The notes below the pieces were generated by a model. The model worked only from the letters and a program-made list of their open reading frames with translations. It was not told where the DNA came from and ran no database searches. A stretch of DNA of 46,293 nt, from contig CAMJIL010000016.1 of assembly GCA_946405805.1 (NCBI GenBank), forward strand, positions 1 through 46,293, written 5' to 3'. Origin of the DNA: an uncultured Prevotellaceae bacterium. Lineage in GTDB: Bacteria > Bacteroidota > Bacteroidia > Bacteroidales > Bacteroidaceae. Positions within the stretch are counted from its first letter, which is position 1. Each line of letters begins with the position of its first letter. Shown here one piece after another: positions 7,961 through 15,552 of this stretch. A program made the translations under genes and the position numbers.

Positions 7961-9301
7961 ATGAGTAAGACTGTAAAACTGCATCGTGGTCTTGATATTT
8001 CCCTGCAAGGTGTTGCCGCAAAGGAGAAGAGCACCGTCAAGGTAGGGAAAATCTACGCCTTGCAGCCGGACGACTTCGAGGGCGTGAAACCTAAGGTCGT
8101 CGTGAAAGAAGGGGATAAGGTGAAGGCTGGTGAACCCCTGTTCATCAACAAGGCTTATCCTGAAGTAAAGTTCGCAAGCCCGGTAAGTGGTACTGTAACA
8201 CTTGTGGAGCGTGGCGAACGCAGAAAGGTACTTAGTGTGCAGGTAGAAGCTGATGCACAGCAGGAATTCGTGGACTTCGGCAAGAAGGATGTGAAGAGCC
8301 TCTCTGGAGCAGACGTAAAGAATGCTCTCTTGGAAGCAGGCCTCTTTGGTTACATCAATCAGTTGCCATACGCCATTTCTACCAATGACCAGACAGAACC
8401 AAAGGCAATCTTCGTTTCTGCTTTGAGGGACATGCCACTGGCAGGTGACTTCGAGTATGAGGTGAAGGGACAGGAGGCTGACTTCCAAACTGGCCTGACA
8501 GCCCTCAGCAAGATTGCAAAGGTGTATCTGGGAGTAGGAAAAAATTCTTCTCTGGAAAATGCACAAGATGCCGAAGTGGTAGTATTCAAAGGCAAATGCC
8601 CTGCTGGCAATGTCGGAGTACAGGTGAATAACATCGACCCTGTGAACAAGGGCGAAGTAGTTTGGACAGTAGATCCTACTGCTGTTATCTTCTTCGGACG
8701 CCTGTTCAATACTGGTAAGGTAAATCTTACCCGCACTTTGGCAATAGCTGGTTCGGAGGTTAAGAAACCTGCATATTTCGACGCTTTAGTCGGAGCACAG
8801 GTAGAGCTGACAGACCTCGTGAAGGACGGTAATGTACGCATTATCGCAGGCAATCCGCTGACAGGCAAGGTGATGAGCGACAAGACAAAGTGTACTGTTG
8901 CTGCACATTGCTCTGAGATTACCGCAATACCAGAGGGTGACGATGCTGACGAGATATTCGGCTGGATATTACCTCGCTTCAACCAGTTCTCAGTAAGCCG
9001 TTCATACTTCTCATGGCTCCTGCCAAAGAAGGGCGGCTATAAGCTGGATGCTCGCGTGAAGGGTGGTGAGCGCCACATGATAATGAGTGGTGAGTATGAC
9101 AAGGTATTGCCTATGGACATCTATGGAGAATATCTCATCAAGGCTATCATAGCAAAGGATATCGACAAGATGGAAGCTCTTGGCATCTATGAGGTAAGTC
9201 CAGAGGATTTCGCTCTTGCGGAGTTCGTGGACAGCAGTAAGTTGGAATTACAAAAGATAGTTCGTGAAGGACTGGATATGTTGAGAAAGGAGAATGAATG
9301 A
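7961..9301 (+). CDS. nqrA: Na+-translocating NADH:quinone reductase subunit A
   Basis: 446 residues, the usual length. The N-terminus VKLHRGLDISLQG and the barrel-sandwich segment VVKEGDKVKAGEPLF are diagnostic of NqrA. It is the peripheral subunit that contacts quinone in the six-subunit Na+-NQR complex, which oxidises NADH and pumps Na+ across the inner membrane. It is the first gene of nqrABCDEF and overlaps nqrB by 4 bases (ATGA). The leader contains only degenerate repeats with no recognisable promoter box, so transcription may come from 6807. NqrA lacks a Shine-Dalgarno site, unlike the later genes of the operon. Confidence 0.97.
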   Translation: MSKTVKLHRGLDISLQGVAAKEKSTVKVGKIYALQPDDFEGVKPKVVVKEGDKVKAGEPLFINKAYPEVKFASPVSGTVTLVERGERRKVLSVQVEADAQQEFVDFGKKDVKSLSGADVKNALLEAGLFGYINQLPYAISTNDQTEPKAIFVSALRDMPLAGDFEYEVKGQEADFQTGLTALSKIAKVYLGVGKNSSLENAQDAEVVVFKGKCPAGNVGVQVNNIDPVNKGEVVWTVDPTAVIFFGRLFNTGKVNLTRTLAIAGSEVKKPAYFDALVGAQVELTDLVKDGNVRIIAGNPLTGKVMSDKTKCTVAAHCSEITAIPEGDDADEIFGWILPRFNQFSVSRSYFSWLLPKKGGYKLDARVKGGERHMIMSGEYDKVLPMDIYGEYLIKAIIAKDIDKMEALGIYEVSPEDFALAEFVDSSKLELQKIVREGLDMLRKENE

Positions 9302-10455
9302 TGAAACTGAGAAAATTTATTGACGAGATAAAGCCTAATTTTGAGCCAGGCGGAAAATTCTCGGCGCTGCATAGTTTGTTCGATGGATTCGAGACATTCC
9401 TTTATGTTCCGAATACCACGCGAAAGTCTGGCGTGAGCATCCACGACGCTATCGATTCAAAGCGCATAATGAGCATGGTGGTGATAGCTCTTATACCTGC
9501 TCTTCTCTTTGGTATGTATAATGTAGGCTATCAGAACTATCTGGCTGCCGGTACATTGGCAACGGCTCCTTTCTGGGAGGTGTTCCTCTATGGCGCTTTG
9601 CTGGTGCTGCCAAAGATTATCGTAAGTTATGTTGTAGGTCTGGGCATCGAATTTGCCTGGGCACAATGGAAGCACGAAGAGATTCAGGAGGGATACCTCG
9701 TAAGTGGTATCATCATTCCTATGGTTCTCCCTATCGGCTGCCCATTATGGGTGTTGGTACTGGCTGTTGCCTTTGCTGTTATCTTCGGTAAGGAGATATT
9801 CGGCGGCACAGGAATGAACATCTTCAACGTTGCTCTCCTCGCGCGCGCATTCCTTTTTTTCTCTTATCCTACAAAGATGAGCGGTGATACCGTCTGGGTA
9901 GCAACAGAGAAGTTCTGCGGCTTGGGAAATGACCTGCCAAATGCTTTCACCTGCGCTACTCCTCTGGGACAGATGGCACAGAACATGGCACCAAGCGCAA
10001 GTCTGATGGATTGCTTCCTTGGCTTTATCCCCGGTTCTATCGGTGAGACAAGCGTAGTAGCAATAGCAATCGGTGCTGTCATCCTGTTGTGGGCTGGCAT
10101 CGCATCATGGAAGATAATGCTCAGCGTATTCCTCAGCGGTGGCATAATGGCATATATATTCCAGAGCCTCGGAAGCACTCCTGTAGAATGGTATGAACAC
10201 CTCGTGTTGGGTGGCTTCTGCTTCGGAGCTGTCTTTATGGCAACAGACCCTGTAACTTCTGCACGTACAGAGACAGGAAAATGGATATATGGTATTATAA
10301 TAGGTGCTCTCGCAGTCATCATCCGTGTCATGAACCCTGGTTTCCCAGAGGGTATGATGCTTGCTATTCTGTTTGGCAACATGATGGCTCCAACAATTGA
10401 CTACTTTGTTGTGCAGAGTAACATTAACAAACGATTAAGGAGGGCTAAGGCATGA
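9298..10455 (+). CDS. nqrB: Na+-NQR subunit B
   Basis: 385 residues, multi-helix membrane subunit. CATPLGQ near residues 219-225 contains T221, the likely site of covalent FMN attachment by phosphoester bond (family knowledge of NqrB/RnfD). MATDPVTSARTETGKW near 314 is also conserved. The subunit carries FMN and riboflavin, takes part in Na+ translocation and binds quinone. The start is ATG 9298, preceded by AAGGAG at 9287; a second ATG follows directly. The gene overlaps nqrA and nqrC by 4 bases each. The flavin transferase gene apbE is not in this window. Confidence 0.97.
   Translation: MMKLRKFIDEIKPNFEPGGKFSALHSLFDGFETFLYVPNTTRKSGVSIHDAIDSKRIMSMVVIALIPALLFGMYNVGYQNYLAAGTLATAPFWEVFLYGALLVLPKIIVSYVVGLGIEFAWAQWKHEEIQEGYLVSGIIIPMVLPIGCPLWVLVLAVAFAVIFGKEIFGGTGMNIFNVALLARAFLFFSYPTKMSGDTVWVATEKFCGLGNDLPNAFTCATPLGQMAQNMAPSASLMDCFLGFIPGSIGETSVVAIAIGAVILLWAGIASWKIMLSVFLSGGIMAYIFQSLGSTPVEWYEHLVLGGFCFGAVFMATDPVTSARTETGKWIYGIIIGALAVIIRVMNPGFPEGMMLAILFGNMMAPTIDYFVVQSNINKRLRRAKA
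10437..10443 (+). promoter_or_regulatory. Canonical Shine-Dalgarno site of nqrC
   Basis: AAGGAGG lies 8 bases upstream of the nqrC ATG at 10452. Perfect Shine-Dalgarno sites are rare in this window outside the nqr operon. Confidence 0.7.
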
Positions 10456-11102
10456 AACTGAATACTAATAATAATGTATATATCATTGCATACAGCTGTG
10501 TAATGGTAGTGATAGTGGCTTTCCTGCTGGCTTTCGTAAGTAGTACGTTGAAACCACGTCAGGACGTGAATGTGGCTCTCGATAAGAAGAAGCAGATTCT
10601 CGCAGCCCTGAATATCCGCGATTTGAACGATCAGGAAAGTGAAGCAAAATATGCGGAAGTAGTATTGAAGGATGAGGCTTTCAAGCTCAACAGCGCTGAC
10701 TATAAGGCTGGCAACTACAAGATTTACGAGTGCCAGGTGAATGGTGAGAAGAAGTATGTCGTACCAGTATATGGTATGGGACTTTGGGGCGCCATCTGGG
10801 GTTATGTGGCTGTGAATGAAGATGGCAACACCGTCTATGGTGCATACTTCAATCATGATTCAGAAACCGCAGGCTTGGGAGCCGAGATTAAGGATTCCAA
10901 AGCATGGCAGGACAAATTTATCGGCAAGAAGATATACGGTGCCGACGGCACTCCTGCATTGAAAGTAGTTAAGTCAAGTGAACTGAAGAACCCAGAGAAT
11001 GAGGTGGATGGCATCACTGGTGCTACGCTGACATCGAATGGTGTTTCTGATATGTTGCAAGACGGATTTAAGAAATATAAAACGCTTTTGAGCCATGAAT
11101 AA
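10452..11102 (+). CDS. nqrC: Na+-NQR subunit C
   Basis: 216 residues: one N-terminal membrane helix (about 8-30) followed by an exported FMN-binding domain. GITGATLTS near the C-terminus carries T192, the expected covalent FMN threonine of the SGAT-type motif (here TGAT). GYVAVNEDGNTVYG and ETAGLGAEI are typical FMN-bind features. The domain relays electrons within NQR. It overlaps nqrB by 4 and nqrD by 8 bases, indicating tight coupling. It is somewhat shorter than proteobacterial NqrC, as far as I recall. Confidence 0.96.
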   Translation: MKLNTNNNVYIIAYSCVMVVIVAFLLAFVSSTLKPRQDVNVALDKKKQILAALNIRDLNDQESEAKYAEVVLKDEAFKLNSADYKAGNYKIYECQVNGEKKYVVPVYGMGLWGAIWGYVAVNEDGNTVYGAYFNHDSETAGLGAEIKDSKAWQDKFIGKKIYGADGTPALKVVKSSELKNPENEVDGITGATLTSNGVSDMLQDGFKKYKTLLSHE

Positions 11103-11709
11103 GATAAAGGAAGTATTTATGGCACCGTTGAATGTGCTCAATCCGGTGCTTGTACAGGTGCTCGGCATCTGTAGTGCCTTGGCTGTTACATCGCAGCTGA
11201 AGCCAGCTCTTGTCATGGGTATTGCTGTGACGGTAATCACATCTTTCAGCAACCTCATCATTTCTGTTCTTCGTAACACTATCCCTAACAGAATACGTAT
11301 CGTGGTGCAGCTGGTTGTCGTTGCTGCCCTCGTAACAATCGTGTCACAGGTTCTGAAGGCATTCGTCTATGATGTCAGTGTACAGCTCTCTGTATATGTA
11401 GGTCTGATAATAACAAACTGTATCCTGATGGGTCGCCTTGAGGCTTTCGCAATGCAGAACAAGCCTTGGCCTTCTCTCGTGGACGGCTTTGCAAACGGTC
11501 TCGGATATGGCATGATACTCGTTATCGTAGGTGCTGTACGCGAATTCTTCGGACGTGGCTCGCTGCTGGGATATCAGATAATCCCTGAAGGAGCTTACGA
11601 CTTCGGATATATCAATAACGGTATGATGACAATGCCTGCTATGGCGCTTATCATCATCGGATGTGTAATCTGGGTGCATAGAGCATTCTTTTATAAGGAG
11701 GAAGCATAA
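11095..11709 (+). CDS. nqrD: Na+-NQR subunit D
   Basis: 204 residues and six predicted membrane helices, homologous to RnfE/NqrD. The N-terminus holds [18 protein letters not shown] with the conserved Cys near residue 22, which in the family helps ligate the intramembrane iron-sulfur centre shared with Nqr[21 protein letters not shown] is the conserved loop. It forms part of the Na+ channel. Its start overlaps the end of nqrC by 8 bases and its stop overlaps the nqrE start by one base (TAATG). Confidence 0.96.
   Translation: MNKIKEVFMAPLNVLNPVLVQVLGICSALAVTSQLKPALVMGIAVTVITSFSNLIISVLRNTIPNRIRIVVQLVVVAALVTIVSQVLKAFVYDVSVQLSVYVGLIITNCILMGRLEAFAMQNKPWPSLVDGFANGLGYGMILVIVGAVREFFGRGSLLGYQIIPEGAYDFGYINNGMMTMPAMALIIIGCVIWVHRAFFYKEEA
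11695..11701 (+). promoter_or_regulatory. Canonical Shine-Dalgarno site of nqrE
   Basis: AAGGAGG ends 7 bases before the nqrE ATG at 11709, inside the last codons of nqrD. Confidence 0.7.
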
Positions 11710-12335
11710 TGGAACAGATGATAAATTTATTCTTTAGGTCGATTTTTGTCGACAACATGATATTTGCGTTCTTCCTGGGCATGTGTTCTTACCTTGCCGT
11801 CAGCAAGAATGTGAAGACATCATTGGGACTGGGTATAGCAGTAACATTCGTGCTGTTTATTACTGTTCCTGTCAACTATCTGCTGCAGACAGAGGTTCTC
11901 GGACCTGACTGTATGGTAGAGGGTGTTGACCTGTCATATCTGGCATTCATTCTCTTCATCGCTGTGATTGCAGGTATCGTGCAGTTGGTAGAGATGATAG
12001 TAGAGCGTTTCTCGCCATCTCTCTATGGCGCACTGGGTATCTTCCTGCCGCTGATAGCAGTAAACTGTGCCATCATGGGTGCATCACTCTTCATGCAGCA
12101 GCGCATCAATCTCGACCCTGCCAACACACAGTATCTCGGCAGCGTTTGGGATGCTATGGTATATGCCATCGGCTCCGGCTTCGGCTGGACTCTCGCTATC
12201 GTGTCACTCGGCGCTATAAGGGAGAAGATGCAGTACTCAGATGTTCCAAAGCCTTTGCAGGGACTTGGTATTTCATTCATCGTTGTAGGCCTCATGGCTA
12301 TGGCAATGATGTGTTTCTCAGGATTAAAACTATAA
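11709..12335 (+). CDS. nqrE: Na+-NQR subunit E
   Basis: 208 residues, six membrane helices, the partner and pseudo-twofold relative of Nqr[15 protein letters not shown] near residue 20 and [12 protein letters not shown] at the N-terminus match the family; the Cys in GMCSYLAVS and the one in AVNCAIMGA are the expected Fe-S ligands. It shares one base with the nqrD stop codon and is followed by nqrF after 10 bases containing a Shine-Dalgarno site. Confidence 0.96.
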   Translation: MEQMINLFFRSIFVDNMIFAFFLGMCSYLAVSKNVKTSLGLGIAVTFVLFITVPVNYLLQTEVLGPDCMVEGVDLSYLAFILFIAVIAGIVQLVEMIVERFSPSLYGALGIFLPLIAVNCAIMGASLFMQQRINLDPANTQYLGSVWDAMVYAIGSGFGWTLAIVSLGAIREKMQYSDVPKPLQGLGISFIVVGLMAMAMMCFSGLKL

Positions 12336-12340
12336 GGAGG
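12334..12340 (+). promoter_or_regulatory. Canonical Shine-Dalgarno site of nqrF
   Basis: AAGGAGG lies 5 bases upstream of the nqrF ATG at 12346 and overlaps the nqrE stop codon. Confidence 0.7.
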
Positions 12341-12345
12341 GCGGA

Positions 12346-13629
12346 ATGAACACAAGTTTTATTATACTTAGCATCGCAGTATTCTTAATTGTAATACTCG
12401 TCTTGGTCGTTGTCCTTCTTGTGGCAAAGAAATATCTTTCTCCAAGCGGACAGGTGACATTGACTGTCAACGGCGACACAAAACTTACAGTAGATCAGGG
12501 CAGCAGCGTAATGGCTACCCTCAACGAGCACGGCATCTTCCTGCCTTCTGCCTGTGGCGGTAAGGCCAGCTGCGGACAGTGTAAGTTGCAGATTCTCTCT
12601 GGCGGCGGCGAAATACTCGACTCTGAGCGTCCACACTTCTCCCGTAAGGAGATAAAGGACAAGTGGCGTCTCGGCTGTCAGGCAAAGGTTAAGGGCGATA
12701 TGGAAGTAAAGGTTCCGGAAAGCGTCCTCGGAGTAAAGGAATGGGAGTGCACAGTTATCGGCAACAAGAATGTGGCTACCTTCATCAAGGAATTCAAGGT
12801 GCAGCTGCCTCCTGGTGAGCACATGGACTTTGAGCCGGGTTCTTACGCACAGATTGTCATCCCAGAGTATGACCTCGATTACAACGACTTCGACAGAGGT
12901 CTTATTGGCGATACCTATATCCCTGCATGGGAGAAGTTCGGACTCTTTGGCCTCAAGCAGAAGAACGAAGTTGCTACTATCCGTGCTTACTCTATGGCTA
13001 ACTATCCTGACGAGGGCGATATCATCACTCTTAATGTGCGTATCGCTACTCCTCCGTTCAAGCCAAAGGATCAGGGTACAGGCTTCATGGATGTTCCATG
13101 TGGTATCGCTTCTACATACATCTTCTCACTCAAGCCTGGCGACAAGGTTCGCATGTCAGGCCCTTACGGCGAGTTCCGTCCACAGTATGGCACGGGTCGC
13201 GAGATGATATGGGTAGGCGGTGGTGCCGGAATGGCTCCTCTGCGTGCGCAGATTATGCACATGCTGAAGGGTCACGGCGTCAACGACGAAGACCGCAAGC
13301 GCCCGATGCACTACTTCTATGGCGCGCGTGCTCTTGAGGAGATACCATTCCTCGACGACTTCCTGCAGTTGGAGAAAGACTTCCCCAACTTCCACTTCCA
13401 TCTGGCCCTCGACCGTCCGGATCCAAAGGCGGATGCAGCAGGCGTCAAATATACTCCAGGCTTCGTAGCACCAGTAATGGGCGACACCTACCTGAAGCAG
13501 CACGAGGCACCAGAAGATTGCGAGTACTACCTCTGCGGACCTCCAATGATGGCCAAGACAGTGCTCGACCTTCTCCACTCACTCGGAGTAGAAGACGACA
13601 TGATACGTTTCGACAACTTCGGAGGATAA
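12346..13629 (+). CDS. nqrF: Na+-NQR subunit F (NADH dehydrogenase, 2Fe-2S/FAD)
   Basis: 427 residues. An N-terminal membrane anchor (about 6-28) is followed by a ferredoxin domain with the 2Fe-2S cysteines C70, C76, C79 and C111, then an FAD domain with RAYSMANYP and an NADH-binding domain with GGGAGMAPLRAQ and YLCGPPMM. It oxidises NADH and passes electrons into the complex on the cytoplasmic side. It is the last gene of the operon; a short repeat and a strong terminator (13661-13696) follow. The C-terminal FDNFGG is typical of NqrF. Confidence 0.97.
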   Translation: MNTSFIILSIAVFLIVILVLVVVLLVAKKYLSPSGQVTLTVNGDTKLTVDQGSSVMATLNEHGIFLPSACGGKASCGQCKLQILSGGGEILDSERPHFSRKEIKDKWRLGCQAKVKGDMEVKVPESVLGVKEWECTVIGNKNVATFIKEFKVQLPPGEHMDFEPGSYAQIVIPEYDLDYNDFDRGLIGDTYIPAWEKFGLFGLKQKNEVATIRAYSMANYPDEGDIITLNVRIATPPFKPKDQGTGFMDVPCGIASTYIFSLKPGDKVRMSGPYGEFRPQYGTGREMIWVGGGAGMAPLRAQIMHMLKGHGVNDEDRKRPMHYFYGARALEEIPFLDDFLQLEKDFPNFHFHLALDRPDPKADAAGVKYTPGFVAPVMGDTYLKQHEAPEDCEYYLCGPPMMAKTVLDLLHSLGVEDDMIRFDNFGG

Positions 13630-13630
13630 T

Positions 13631-13660
13631 GTTAATGCATAATGCATAATTCACAATTAT
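13631..13660. repeat. Degenerate repeat, AATGCATAATTCA family
   Basis: GTTAATGCATAATGCATAA and a variant ACAATTATAA lie between nqrF and its terminator. The same ATGCATTATGAATTAT word recurs at 14379-14402 and 39359-39392. Confidence 0.7.
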
Positions 13661-13696
13661 AAAAGATGCAGGACTCAATAGTCTTGCATCTTTTTT
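13661..13696 (+). terminator. Intrinsic terminator of the nqr operon
   Basis: AAGATGCAGGACT pairs with AGTCTTGCATCTT (one G-T wobble, loop CAAT) and is followed by T6. On the minus strand the A-run becomes a T-run, so it can also stop the converging queH transcript. Confidence 0.85.
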
Positions 13697-13713
13697 GTAT
13701 GGGTGGTGCGATG

Positions 13714-14376
13714 TTATCTTATAGAATATTCACACCCGCAATATTGCTGATTGTAGAAATTGTTCTCCTTCAGCAAGGCATTGCGCCTGTCTTGCAGTCC
13801 GCCCTTGCGCCAGTTCTTGTCCCAGAAGGTGACCTTTGGGCCATTGAGCATTGAGCATTGAACATTGAACATTGACCGTTGAGGATTTAGCTCATCACTC
13901 CTCACTCCTAACTCCTCATTCCTAACTCCTAATTCTCTTTGCCCATTCACCTCCTCTGCTGCCCATTGGCCGGCGGCATTGATTTGGTCGAGGGATTTCC
14001 AGCGGGAAGAGGCGAGGGTAGTGGTAAACTGCTCCAGACCGAGCTCCCTGCATTTCTTTGCTGTCTCAAGCAAACGGAGCTTAAAGCACTCAAGGCATCT
14101 GGAACCACGCTCGGGGAAATCCTGAAGGTTCGTGGTGTTAAGGTTATGACAAGCCCAGTCCTTCCACGCCTGATAGTCGTAGTCGCCATCAATGACGGTA
14201 AGCTTCAGGCGTTCAGCATAGCGGGTCAGCTCATTCTTCCTAATCAGATATTCCTCCTGCGGATAAATGTTCGGGTTGTAATAAAACAGAACGGGCTCTA
14301 TATCATTATTAAGCATCCACTCAATAATGGCAGCAGAACATGGAGCGCAACAGCAATGTAGAAGTACTTTGGACAT
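13714..14376 (-). CDS. queH: Epoxyqueuosine reductase QueH with a repeat-derived insertion
   Basis: 220 residues. The QueH (DUF208) cysteine pattern is complete: HCCCAPC at 7-13, RCLECF at 93-98 and YCGCEYS near 212-218. These ligate the iron-sulfur and accessory metal sites. The enzyme reduces epoxyqueuosine to queuosine at tRNA wobble position 34. Residues about 147-178 come from a degenerate repeat array (13842-13937) that is read through in frame between the helical middle and the VTFWDKNWRKGG segment, which is conserved in the family. The insertion holds none of the metal ligands, so the enzyme could still work. It converges on nqrF with a shared terminator. Confidence 0.92.
   Translation of the reverse strand: MSKVLLHCCCAPCSAAIIEWMLNNDIEPVLFYYNPNIYPQEEYLIRKNELTRYAERLKLTVIDGDYDYQAWKDWACHNLNTTNLQDFPERGSRCLECFKLRLLETAKKCRELGLEQFTTTLASSRWKSLDQINAAGQWAAEEVNGQRELGVRNEELGVRSDELNPQRSMFNVQCSMLNGPKVTFWDKNWRKGGLQDRRNALLKENNFYNQQYCGCEYSIR
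13842..13937. repeat. Degenerate repeats inside queH
   Basis: Two families adjoin: about five copies of TTGAACATTGAGCA type, then about six copies of ACTCCTAACTCCTCA type. No stop codon arises in the queH frame, so about 32 residues are added to the protein. Confidence 0.85.
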
Positions 14377-14378
14377 CG

Positions 14379-14402
14379 AATATTATGAATTATGCATTAT
14401 TA
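14379..14402. repeat. Short ATTATGAATTATGCATTAT repeat upstream of queH
   Basis: It lies just upstream of the queH ATG (14376) and matches the arrays at 13631-13660 and 39359-39392 in sequence. Confidence 0.55.
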
Positions 14403-14478
14403 TAACGTCTGTTTTGCAATGTATATTATACAAGATGGGAAAGATGTGTGAAAAAAGTAGAATTTATGAGGGAAAAAT

Positions 14479-14509
14479 TTTGTTTTGACATTTTTTTTCG
14501 CTAATTTTG
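14479..14509 (+). promoter_or_regulatory. Promoter of fructose-bisphosphate aldolase
   Basis: A -33 TTTG at 14479-14482, a 19-base spacer, and a -7 box TAATTTTG at 14502-14509 followed by CAC. This is one of the best two-part matches in the window. The expected start is near 14515, giving a 33-base A/T-rich leader. Confidence 0.75.
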
Positions 14510-14547
14510 CACACCGAAAGTTATTTTCACGTTAAATTATATACAAA

Positions 14548-15552
14548 ATGGTAAATTACAAAGACTTAGGCCTTGTGAACACTCGTGAGATGTTCAAGCG
14601 TGCCGTTGCTGGTGGCTATGCTATTCCAGCATTCAATTTCAACACAATGGAGCAGATGCAGGCTATCGTTCAGGCTGCAGTAGAGACAAAGTCACCTGTT
14701 ATCATGCAGGTTTCAAAGGGTGCTCGTAACTATGCTAACGCTTCAATCCTTCGCTATATGGCTGAGGGTGCTGTTGCTTATGCTAAGGAACTCGGTTGCG
14801 AAAAGCCTGAAATCGTTCTTCACCTCGATCATGGTGACAGCTTCGAACTCTGTAAGGATTGTATCGACATGGGCTTCTCAAGTGTTATGTTCGACGGTTC
14901 TTCACTGCCTTACGAGGAGAATATCAAGATTTCTCGTCAGGTTGTAGAGTATGCTCACAAGTATGACGTTACAGTAGAGTGTGAGCTTGGTGTCCTCGCA
15001 GGTGTTGAGGATGAAGTACAAGCTGCTGAATCTCACTATACAAAGCCAGAGGAGGTTATCGACTTCGCTACACGTACAGGTTGCGACTCTCTCGCTATCT
15101 CTATCGGTACTTCACACGGTGCTCACAAGTTCACTCCTGAGCAGTGCACACTCGTAAACGGTGTCCTCGTTCCACCACCATTGGCATTCGACATCCTTCA
15201 CGAGATTGAGAAGAAGCTGCCTGGATTCCCAATCGTTCTTCATGGTTCTTCTTCAGTTCCAATGGAAGAGGTTAATACAATCAACAAGTTTGGTGGTCAC
15301 CTCGAGGCAGCTATCGGTATTCCTGAGGAGCAGCTCCGTGAGGCTTCTAAGTCTGCTGTATGTAAGATTAACATCGACTCTGACTCACGTCTCGCTATGA
15401 CAGCTGCTATCCGTCAGCACCTTGCTGAGCATCCTGGAGACTTCGATCCACGTCAGTATCTGAAGCCAGCTCGTGAGAACATGAAGAAGATGTACATCCA
15501 CAAGATTGTGAATGTGCTCGGTTCTAACAATAAGTTAGCTTGCTGCAACTAA
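14548..15552 (+). CDS. fba: Class II fructose-1,6-bisphosphate aldolase
   Basis: 334 residues. Zinc and substrate residues are visible in LHLDHGDSFE near 92, ECELGVLAG near 145, GTSHGAHKF near 193 and VLHGSSSVP near 229. It splits fructose 1,6-bisphosphate to dihydroxyacetone phosphate and glyceraldehyde 3-phosphate in glycolysis and runs in reverse in gluconeogenesis. The coding sequence uses a narrow, Bacteroidales-preferred codon set, consistent with high expression. A single-gene transcript from 14515 is likely. Its 3' end overlaps the convergent nucleotidyltransferase gene by 18 bases, so no separate terminator fits between them. Confidence 0.97.
   Translation: MVNYKDLGLVNTREMFKRAVAGGYAIPAFNFNTMEQMQAIVQAAVETKSPVIMQVSKGARNYANASILRYMAEGAVAYAKELGCEKPEIVLHLDHGDSFELCKDCIDMGFSSVMFDGSSLPYEENIKISRQVVEYAHKYDVTVECELGVLAGVEDEVQAAESHYTKPEEVIDFATRTGCDSLAISIGTSHGAHKFTPEQCTLVNGVLVPPPLAFDILHEIEKKLPGFPIVLHGSSSVPMEEVNTINKFGGHLEAAIGIPEEQLREASKSAVCKINIDSDSRLAMTAAIRQHLAEHPGDFDPRQYLKPARENMKKMYIHKIVNVLGSNNKLACCN

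Noticed and set aside
7370..8040. Minus-strand frames reading NYQLSI-type repeats
   Set aside because: The apparent proteins are translations of the TTGATAA repeat array and the antisense of neighbouring genes.
14485..14490. TTGACA as a sigma70-type -35 box before fba
   Set aside because: No TATAAT lies 16-18 bases downstream, and the Bacteroidetes-type pair at 14479-14509 fits better.
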